Of a stretch of 5,827 bases of DNA, positions 1-5,827 are shown one piece after another (positions within the stretch are counted from its first letter, which is position 1; each line of letters opens with the position of its first letter). The notes under the pieces were generated by a model. That model saw nothing but the letters and a program-made list of their open reading frames with translations, did no database searches and was not told where the DNA came from. Made by a program: the position numbers and the translations under genes. This DNA comes from Seribacter sp963934295 (GTDB taxonomy: Bacteria; Verrucomicrobiota; Verrucomicrobiia; Opitutales; Seribacteraceae). The DNA lies in the NCBI GenBank assembly GCA_963934295.1, contig CAWVXY010000099.1:1-5827 (forward strand), in the 5' to 3' direction.

Positions 1-13
1 CCTAAGCTCCTGG

Positions 14-2602
14 ATGTCCATACTTCCACATTCTATCCGTCTTGTCCTGCTCATTCTTGTCCGGACAACACTTAGGCATTGGAAGCAAAAACTGGGTAGT
101 TATCTTTTACTCCTTGCCATCGTTGCAGTCGGCGTGGGTGCATTTAATGGAATTCGCCAGGCGAGCCGTTCAGCTTCGGCCAATTTTGGTCTTTTTAATC
201 AGGCGGTTTCCGGACAGAGCGATTTTTTGATCGAATCTCCAACCCAGAGATTATCCACTGATGTTTTGCCCAGGCTGAGTAATTTGGCGGGAGATCCGGA
301 TTGGCATATGGTGCCAGTTATTGAAGGTTCCGTCACTGCGCTTGATTCCGAAAATCAACCAGCCCAGCAACTTCGTCTGGTCGGACTCGATTTAATGTCA
401 CTCGCCAACCTTCCTGACTTAGTCGAAAATAAAATTGATTTTGGTGAGGACGAATCTTCCTGGTATGATTGGTTGGGGAGTGAAAACCTGGTTTGGATTG
501 GCCAAGCCACTGCGGATAAACTTGGAGTGGAGGAGGGTGGTGAAATCACAATTCTTGCCAGTGGTCGCCGTCAGCAAATGGGGATCCGAAAAATTTTAAA
601 GCAGGACGGCTCGCCTCTTCCGGATGACTTGGTCATCGCAGATATTCCCACCGTTCAATCCCTCCTTAGCCGGCCCCGGGAAATCAACCGGGTCGAGGTT
701 ATCCTCAATCGCCCTGATCTTCGACAGGATTCAGGATACCTCAAGGAGGTTGAGAAACGCCTAACCCGCGAGCTTCCGGAAAATATCTCCCTGAGCCCGA
801 CCGAAAATCGTGCGGTCGATCGGGCTGCCATGACCGCGGCCTTTCGCCTGAACCTCACTATTCTTTCCCTGATTGCAATTTTGGTCGGAGCCTACCTTAT
901 TTTACAGGCTCTGGATGCGGCTGTGGTTCGTAAAAGAACTGAATTTGCCACTCTTATTTCACTTGGTGTCAGTCGCCAAGTGCTCTTTATCACTTCCTTG
1001 CTGGAATCAATTATCATTGGATTAATTGGATCAGTTGCGGGGATTGGGGTGGGTTGGTTCTTTGCTTATTTTTCCGCCCAGATGTTAGCGGACACTGTAA
1101 ATGCGCTTTATTTTGCGACCACACTGGATGCGATTTCACTTACATGGATGGATTGTGTTTTCGGGGTGGGACTAGGTCTTTTCTTTACCCTGGTTGCTGG
1201 TTGGCTACCGGCTCGTGACGCGATGCAAACCCCACCGGCTCAGGTTCTTTCCAAGGGTGATTGGTCACCTGGTTTTACTTGGTTACAAAAACCAAAAGTT
1301 GGATTGGGCCTATTACTCTTGGGGGGAGTATGTCTTTTATTCCCTCCCTTACCTTTGGAGGGTGGGGGCAAAATGCCAGTGGGTGGATTTCTGTCTGCCG
1401 GTTTCTGGATTCTGGGCTCAGCACTTCTTGCAGGCCATGCCTTGGTTATGCTTGCAGGGTGGTTTCGTCCTGTTTGTACACAACCGGTCAGTCGGTTAGC
1501 CTGTAGCCGATTACAGGATGGTTCGAGCAGGCATCGATTGGCAGTGGCCGGATTGGTCGTGGCGGTGGGGATGGTCACCGGAATGTTTCAAATGGTGGAC
1601 AGTTTTAGGTATACGATTGAGGAATGGTTCGATATTCGTTTTCAGGCGGAACTCTACATTTCCGAACGGGGAGTTACAGGAGCGGGTACGATCAATGGTA
1701 TCGATCCAACCATTATGGATGAGCTTGTTCAGGACGAAACGATTGCTTATGCGGATGTGGTTTACATCTCCTATGCGAAACCAAAAGAGGGAATTACTAT
1801 TTTATCCGGAGTGGATATGAAAGCATGGACTACTTCAATTAAACAACTTTGGTACAAACCACCCGGTTCATTCATTGCCGAGAAGGGGGCAGAGCCTGCT
1901 TTAATTAGTGAGACTTTTGCCCGACGATTTGATTTGATTAATGGTGGTGTAACTGAATTGGATACTCCTTCCGGTCGAAAGAAAATTTCTCCGATTGGTA
2001 TATTTTCAGATTATGGAAATGAATTCGGCACCGCCGCAGTTGATATAAAAACCTGGAAAGCATGGACTCAATCTGAAAGACCTATCAATGTAAGCCTTTA
2101 CTTAAAAGAGGGTACAGATGTAAACCAGGTTCGGGATCGCCTGCGCCTTTCTTTTCCTGGATTGGATGTTCGCAATGGTAAGGAATTACGCGATGTGGCC
2201 CTGGGTATTTTCGAACAGACTTTTAAAGCCACTTCCGCACTCAATATTATCGGTTTGGTTGTTGCCTTTGCTGGTTTATTACTTGGTCTGTTTTCGATTT
2301 TTGATGAGTCAAGTCGTACCTGGCTCACTCTGCGTCATCTCGGTTTTTCCAATCGTCAGTTTTTAATCTCTGCGGGTATGGAAGGTGCGGGGATTGGTCT
2401 CGCCGCGTGGATGAGTGGTTCAATCATCGGATTGGTTCTTGGTTGGTTGTTGGTTAAGGTGATCAATGTGCAGTCTTTTGGTTGGACCCTTCTTTGGCAT
2501 GTGCCGTACATCGATTTTCTCATCTTTGGTATTCTGCTGGTTTTGACTGGTTTTCTTTCCGGTTGCCTGGCATCTGCTTATTGGAATTTTAAACGTAAAT
2601 GA
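14..2602 (+). CDS. ABC transporter permease with two FtsX domains (AttG/LolC/MacB-like)
   Basis: Inner-membrane permease of the FtsX/MacB-type (mechanotransmission) ABC class, 862 residues. These proteins do not usually form a classical channel; they couple cytoplasmic ATP hydrolysis to movement of periplasmic domains, often acting on lipids or lipoproteins. I read about ten membrane segments: TM1 ~29-46, a large extracytoplasmic domain ~47-275, TM2-4 at ~278-300, ~326-352 and ~381-400, a central pair at ~429-445 and ~458-481, TM7 ~508-527, a second extracytoplasmic domain ~530-740, and TM8-10 at ~742-764, ~788-815 and ~832-856. FtsX signatures with a coupling-helix pattern (R-T-E...LGVSRQ near 308-322; R-T-W...LGFSNRQ near 768-782) occur in both halves, so this is the long duplicated form. 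No ATPase motifs are present; the ATPase should lie upstream. The ATG at 14 has no visible Shine-Dalgarno sequence, and the frame stays open to the left edge (four more codons), so an earlier start is possible. The AttG reading rests mainly on the adjacent AttH-like gene. The substrate is unknown. Confidence 0.9.
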   Translation: MSILPHSIRLVLLILVRTTLRHWKQKLGSYLLLLAIVAVGVGAFNGIRQASRSASANFGLFNQAVSGQSDFLIESPTQRLSTDVLPRLSNLAGDPDWHMVPVIEGSVTALDSENQPAQQLRLVGLDLMSLANLPDLVENKIDFGEDESSWYDWLGSENLVWIGQATADKLGVEEGGEITILASGRRQQMGIRKILKQDGSPLPDDLVIADIPTVQSLLSRPREINRVEVILNRPDLRQDSGYLKEVEKRLTRELPENISLSPTENRAVDRAAMTAAFRLNLTILSLIAILVGAYLILQALDAAVVRKRTEFATLISLGVSRQVLFITSLLESIIIGLIGSVAGIGVGWFFAYFSAQMLADTVNALYFATTLDAISLTWMDCVFGVGLGLFFTLVAGWLPARDAMQTPPAQVLSKGDWSPGFTWLQKPKVGLGLLLLGGVCLLFPPLPLEGGGKMPVGGFLSAGFWILGSALLAGHALVMLAGWFRPVCTQPVSRLACSRLQDGSSRHRLAVAGLVVAVGMVTGMFQMVDSFRYTIEEWFDIRFQAELYISERGVTGAGTINGIDPTIMDELVQDETIAYADVVYISYAKPKEGITILSGVDMKAWTTSIKQLWYKPPGSFIAEKGAEPALISETFARRFDLINGGVTELDTPSGRKKISPIGIFSDYGNEFGTAAVDIKTWKAWTQSERPINVSLYLKEGTDVNQVRDRLRLSFPGLDVRNGKELRDVALGIFEQTFKATSALNIIGLVVAFAGLLLGLFSIFDESSRTWLTLRHLGFSNRQFLISAGMEGAGIGLAAWMSGSIIGLVLGWLLVKVINVQSFGWTLLWHVPYIDFLIFGILLVLTGFLSGCLASAYWNFKRK
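2599..2602 (+). promoter_or_regulatory. ATGA stop/start overlap (translational coupling)
   Basis: The TGA ending the permease (2600-2602) overlaps the ATG of the AttH-like gene (2599-2601). Upstream there is only a weak purine stretch (GGAA at about 2584), too far away to be a good Shine-Dalgarno site. Ribosomes finishing the permease are therefore likely to reinitiate on the second gene. This supports one operon and matched production of the two proteins. The overlap is seen directly; the coupling is inferred. Confidence 0.7.
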
Positions 2603-3729
2603 AATTGCTTCTTATTCTCGTAGTCCTTGCCTCAAATATTGTTTGGGGTGAATGGATTGAACCACCCACTCGTTCTGCCAAAGGGTATCGTGTGCCCACC
2701 CCCGATTATGTTCCCGTTTTTCCAAGGGATCATGGTTCCCATCCCGAGCACGGTATTGAATGGTGGTACTGGGTCGGTCATTTAAATGCGGTTGATTCGG
2801 GAAAAGAATTTGGTTTTCAATCCACGATTTTTCGCCTCGCCGGAGATCCTGAGAAGTCAGGTGTCACTCAATCAGAACCTTTTGGTAATCAAAATCTCTT
2901 TTTAGTTCATACAGCCTTAAGCGATTTTGAAGAGGAGAAATATATTCATCATGAAAGGGTTATGCGGGAAGGTTGGCAGGCCCGTTCTTCGGAGAAAACG
3001 CTCAGCTTAACCGTTGGCGGGGTAAAGGTGAACCTTCTTGAAGAAGAGGATGGGCATAAAGTGGTTACCCGTTATCCCGACGGGGCAAAACTGGAGTTAA
3101 CTTTTAAACCAACCAAGCCATTAGTTTCCTTTGGTGATCGTGGATTGAGTCGAAAAGGAGCCGGTCCAGCTTCGGTCAGTTGGTATTGGTCCTACACTCG
3201 TCTGCAGGCAAAGGGTACACTTTTTCAGAATGGTGAGGAGATTGCAGTGGAAGGAATTGCTTGGATGGATCACGAAATTTCATCCAGTCAATTGGGGGAA
3301 GATTTAGCGGGTTGGGATTGGACTTGTATGCAACTCGATGATGGTACCGAATTGAAAGCTTACCGGTTGAGAAAAAAAGACGGAGGAAGTGATCCTTGGT
3401 CTGCTGTTTACTGGATTGATCAAGAGGGAAATACGGAAAGGGTATACGCAGATTCCTTTACCTGGAAAACCTTGGATACATGGACCAGTCCAAAAACGGA
3501 ACTCCAATATCCCACCTCGGTTGAGGTGTCAGTCAAACATCCAACTAATGGGCAACAGGTATACCAACTGCGTCCTTTACTTGACGCCCAGGAATTCACC
3601 GGGAATCGATCGGACAATGCATACTGGGAAGGTGCCTGCGAAGTGCTGAACGAAGATGGCAAGCGGATCGGAATGGCCTACCTTGAGTTGGCGGGGTATG
3701 GCGGGGGACTGGGTGCCCGGCTAAACTGA
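2599..3729 (+). CDS. AttH/CrtC-family lipocalin-like exported protein
   Basis: A 376-residue protein of the AttH/carotenoid 1,2-hydratase-like (CrtC, lipocalin-like) family. Family members have a two-part calycin fold that probably binds a hydrophobic molecule; most are not proven enzymes. Visible family motifs: FPRDHGSHPEHGIEWWYWVG at 41-60 (the hallmark D-H-x-x-H...EWWY block), GFQSTIFR at 72-79, SFGDRGLS at 177-184, SWYWSYTRLQ at 194-203, the conserved GIAWMDHEISSSQ at 219-231, GWDWTCMQLDDG at 238-249, and YWEGACEV plus YLELAGY at 342-349 and 361-367. The N-terminus (MKLLLILVVLASNIVWG) looks like a short Sec signal peptide, with cleavage plausible after Gly17. There is no lipobox cysteine, so the product is probably soluble in the periplasm. 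The start lies in the ATGA overlap with the permease stop, implying translational coupling. No carotenoid genes are nearby, so a transport-associated role fits better than carotenoid hydration. The in-family call is firm; the biochemical activity is unknown. Confidence 0.9.
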   Translation: MKLLLILVVLASNIVWGEWIEPPTRSAKGYRVPTPDYVPVFPRDHGSHPEHGIEWWYWVGHLNAVDSGKEFGFQSTIFRLAGDPEKSGVTQSEPFGNQNLFLVHTALSDFEEEKYIHHERVMREGWQARSSEKTLSLTVGGVKVNLLEEEDGHKVVTRYPDGAKLELTFKPTKPLVSFGDRGLSRKGAGPASVSWYWSYTRLQAKGTLFQNGEEIAVEGIAWMDHEISSSQLGEDLAGWDWTCMQLDDGTELKAYRLRKKDGGSDPWSAVYWIDQEGNTERVYADSFTWKTLDTWTSPKTELQYPTSVEVSVKHPTNGQQVYQLRPLLDAQEFTGNRSDNAYWEGACEVLNEDGKRIGMAYLELAGYGGGLGARLN

Positions 3730-3739
3730 TTATAGGGAA

Positions 3740-5827
3740 TTATTTCACCCGAAGGATGCCCTGCATTGCCATCCAGTGTCCGGGAAAAGTGCAGATGTAG
3801 GGATAGTCACCCGGTTCTTTAGGTGCCCGGAAATGAAGGGCATGGGATTTACCTGGTTCAATGACCGGGATGATATGTAAAACTTCATTCAGATCGGGGG
3901 CATAATTTTTCTCCCCGGCTTTAGGATCGCTGATCATTTTAAAAGAGGCCTCTCCCACTTTTTGGGTCGATCCCGGTTTAATGATAACCAAGTTGTGTGG
4001 CATAGCATCGATATTTTTTAATTTTAAAACCAGTGCTTCATTGGGCTTTGCTTCAAGTAAAGTCCTGGAATATTTCAGACCGCTTATCGTATCGATCCGA
4101 ATCTCCCGTTCACCTTCAATCGTTTCACCGGTGTAGTCTGGTTTATTTTTCGATTCCTGGCTCGCCACCCGTAAAGATACAAAGGTAAGCTTATTTTTTC
4201 TCGGTTCAGCCAATCCCGCTGTGGAGTAAGGTTTATCTGGGAACATCGGCGAGCAGAACAAATCGGTTTTGAATGCGGTTCCATCGGCATCTTGTAAATG
4301 CATGCGAATGTGGAGCTGCATGATTGGCTCGAGATCCGGCATTTCCACAAAAATGGATTTTCCACCCTCCAGTAATTTTACGGATCGAACCGTTACCCGG
4401 TCATGTCCCAAACTTTCTGGATTCTTTGCTGAAAATTCAGGTGAGCCATACCGCTTGGCATATTCATAATTCCATGCCTGAGCGAAATAATTTTTAACCC
4501 TAGATACTGCTTGGCTGTCCAGACTGGTTGTGAAATCGATTCGTATTCCGTTGCTATGAATCTTGAATCCCTTTGGTTTACGGACTTTTCCCCCGGTATA
4601 GCGGACTCGATGTAGGCATCCGTCCTTAATGGAATAGTCTCCCCAACCATCCAGTCCTGCCACATAGAGTTGACCATCCTTGGGATGAAAATCGCCGCGC
4701 ATCACACCGGCCAGAAAGTTTCCTCTCAGCGGAACCACTGCACCCTGTGGGCGGGATCCAGTGGCGTCTCTGAGAATCAGGTAATGAGTACCCGAACCAT
4801 AGCTGAGTCCGACATGGGAACCTTTAAAAGGTCCCCATTTATCACTGGTTATCTCCTTCATTCCGCCGGTCGAATTATCAATCCCACGGGGAACATAGCA
4901 AAGGGGAGGGGAGATTCCTTTTCCTCCCAGTCCATACTCCTCGCCATCTTTGACCTCGATGATTGCCGAGGTCGGTGTCCAAGTTCCCTCCTGTGGTCCT
5001 GCCCAAAAGTAATCATCCGATCCACCTACAGCCATACAATTACGTACTCCGGTGGCTATTTTCTTAGTTATTCGGTCTGGACCAGTGCGGAATACACTGG
5101 TCCATTGGATAAAGTGAAATGATTTATCCTTCGTCCGGTGCAGTCCGAATGTATGGGTATGGCTACGGTCAAAACCCCCAAAATCGTTGGCATATTTTTC
5201 ATAGTGGTCGACTTCTTCATCTCCATTGGTGTCGTGCAGAACAGAAATTTGCAGACGATCCAGTACAAAGATTCCGTCCTCATCGACATGAATACCAATG
5301 GGCTGGTTGAACCCGGTGGCATAGCGTTGCCAGGTAATATTTGTAAGGTCATCTGAAATTCCTTTGACCAACCAAATATCCCCGGGAAGAGTCGCAACTA
5401 ACGCATTTCCGTTCGGTAAAAAAGCCATACTGGTTAGTTGCATCACAGTTTTGTATGGATTTTCGTAGGGAACACTCAGGGTATCCACCACATAACTGGA
5501 CCCGTTCGAGTTACCCAGTTTCCCGGGTACTTTAAGGGTCTTATTCCATCGCTTTTCGATTTTCCTTTCTGATTTTAAATGAGCGAGAACGGAATTTTCT
5601 TCTTCCGGTTTTTTATCTTTGGATATTCGAAGTATTAACCAAGCTCCTGTACTGGCATTTTGGAAAATGAGTTCACCTTGTTTCCATTCCGCTTTTCCAA
5701 TGCCATTTGATTCGGCTACTTCCACCTTAATGGCCCCATCCATTACCTTACAGGGAAGCGATAATTTTGTAACCGGGTTCAGGAAATCGATTCTTCGATA
5801 GAAAGAATTTTTCCCAGCCCATGGTTC
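3740..5827 (-). CDS. Sorbosone dehydrogenase-like beta-propeller protein with C-terminal azurin-like copper domain (5' partial)
   Basis: The C-terminal 695 codons of a larger protein; the N-terminus lies off the right edge. A Met codon at 5741-5743 is the first in-frame ATG visible, but the frame continues without a stop for 28 codons to the edge (ending in ...RRIDFLNPVTKLSLPCKV), and that sequence looks like domain, not leader. Numbering from that Met: ~100-385 is a glucose/sorbosone dehydrogenase-like propeller (LVATLPGDIWLV, GFNQPIGIHV, a D-x-N-G-D turn at 171-175, PRGIDNSTGG, PQGAVVPL, HPKDGQLYVAGLDGWGDY). About 390-500 is a beta module with the W-x-Y-x-Y...YGSPEF pattern common after such propellers in Verrucomicrobiota/Planctomycetota. 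About 541-667 is an azurin-like cupredoxin. The missing part may hold a DUF6797-type region and a signal peptide (family knowledge). The protein is probably periplasmic or secreted and likely a dehydrogenase or sugar-binding protein; the substrate is unknown. No CxxCH haem motif is visible. The gene converges on the AttH-like gene with 10 bp between stops. Confidence 0.85.
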   Translation of the reverse strand, partial: EPWAGKNSFYRRIDFLNPVTKLSLPCKVMDGAIKVEVAESNGIGKAEWKQGELIFQNASTGAWLILRISKDKKPEEENSVLAHLKSERKIEKRWNKTLKVPGKLGNSNGSSYVVDTLSVPYENPYKTVMQLTSMAFLPNGNALVATLPGDIWLVKGISDDLTNITWQRYATGFNQPIGIHVDEDGIFVLDRLQISVLHDTNGDEEVDHYEKYANDFGGFDRSHTHTFGLHRTKDKSFHFIQWTSVFRTGPDRITKKIATGVRNCMAVGGSDDYFWAGPQEGTWTPTSAIIEVKDGEEYGLGGKGISPPLCYVPRGIDNSTGGMKEITSDKWGPFKGSHVGLSYGSGTHYLILRDATGSRPQGAVVPLRGNFLAGVMRGDFHPKDGQLYVAGLDGWGDYSIKDGCLHRVRYTGGKVRKPKGFKIHSNGIRIDFTTSLDSQAVSRVKNYFAQAWNYEYAKRYGSPEFSAKNPESLGHDRVTVRSVKLLEGGKSIFVEMPDLEPIMQLHIRMHLQDADGTAFKTDLFCSPMFPDKPYSTAGLAEPRKNKLTFVSLRVASQESKNKPDYTGETIEGEREIRIDTISGLKYSRTLLEAKPNEALVLKLKNIDAMPHNLVIIKPGSTQKVGEASFKMISDPKAGEKNYAPDLNEVLHIIPVIEPGKSHALHFRAPKEPGDYPYICTFPGHWMAMQGILRVK
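3743..4123 (-). other. Azurin-like type-1 copper (cupredoxin) domain
   Basis: The last ~127 residues of the minus-strand protein. The type-1 copper ligands are all present: His in the M-P-H-N motif (codon 3995-3997), then Cys (3791-3793), His (3776-3778) and Met (3764-3766) in the loop CTFPGHWMAM. The Cys+5 His and Cys+9 Met spacing equals that of Pseudomonas azurin (Cys112, His117, Met121, within CTFPGHSALM). The His-Asn pair in the first motif also matches azurin. The domain should therefore bind copper and transfer electrons in the periplasm. Ligands and spacing are read directly; function is inferred from the family. Confidence 0.9.

Noticed and set aside
1240..1578. Open frame of 112 codons on the - strand within the permease gene
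   Set aside because: The Pro/Asn/Arg-rich product is the antisense of membrane segments and a Gly/Pro loop. The + strand frame is continuous and family-like here.
2436..2460. TTGGTT-rich stretch in the permease gene considered as a microsatellite
   Set aside because: It encodes Val/Leu/Gly/Trp codons of TM9, the unit is irregular, and similar TGGTT words recur across the gene, so it is membrane-protein codon use.
2599..3729. Carotenoid 1,2-hydratase (CrtC) as the specific function of the AttH-like protein
   Set aside because: The family overlaps with CrtC, but the signal peptide, the coupling to an ABC permease and the absence of carotenoid genes favour an AttH-type role.
3754..3774. Possible hairpin GGATG...CATCC just past the AttH-like gene, considered as a terminator
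   Set aside because: The stem is only five base pairs with an 11-base loop and no T-run, and it lies within the conserved azurin copper loop of the opposing gene, so coding constraint explains it.
3711..3830. Repeat GGTGCCCGG near 3712-3720 and 3822-3830
   Set aside because: Two copies of nine bases in opposing coding regions, with no flanking similarity or mobile-element features. Chance is sufficient.
4670..5122. Open frame of 150 codons on the + strand, antisense to the propeller-azurin gene
   Set aside because: The opposite strand carries clear family motifs throughout. This frame gives a low-complexity, Ser-rich product with no recognisable domain and no good RBS, so it is a shadow of the real gene.

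Overview
The window holds three protein-coding genes packed end to end with almost no non-coding DNA. Two are co-directional on the + strand and one converges on them from the - strand. Base composition is moderate, by eye somewhat under 50% GC. The best clue to the organism is the minus-strand gene. Its propeller motifs, a following module with a W-x-Y-x-Y...YGS pattern, and a C-terminal azurin-like cupredoxin are an architecture I associate with Verrucomicrobiota and Planctomycetota. My best guess is therefore a free-living, probably marine, verrucomicrobial bacterium. This is inferred from protein style only; no rRNA or other marker is present.

Layout: (1) 14-2602 +, a large double-FtsX-domain ABC transporter permease of the LolC/MacB-like class, the kind called AttG when it sits beside AttH. 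(2) 2599-3729 +, an exported lipocalin-like AttH/CrtC-family protein that starts inside the permease stop codon (ATGA overlap). (3) 3740-5827 -, the C-terminal 695 codons of a secreted sorbosone-dehydrogenase-like beta-propeller protein ending in a type-1 copper domain. Its 5' end lies beyond the right edge. The stop codons of genes 2 and 3 are separated by only 10 bp.

The first two genes form a translationally coupled pair matching the known AttF-AttG-AttH arrangement (ATPase, permease, lipocalin-like partner). The ATPase would be expected just left of the window. The pair probably moves or processes a hydrophobic or lipid-like molecule at the cell envelope, but the substrate is unknown. The minus-strand gene is a separate transcription unit, and nothing here shows that it works with the transporter. 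Its cupredoxin carries a complete His-Cys-His-Met ligand set with azurin spacing, and no CxxCH haem motif is visible in the part seen, so the copper domain could be a built-in electron acceptor.

I found no RNA genes, mobile elements, CRISPR arrays or convincing promoters or terminators. No gap between genes exceeds 13 bp. Most of the window is ordinary gene content. The items most worth a second look are the propeller-azurin fusion and the AttG/AttH pair in this lineage.
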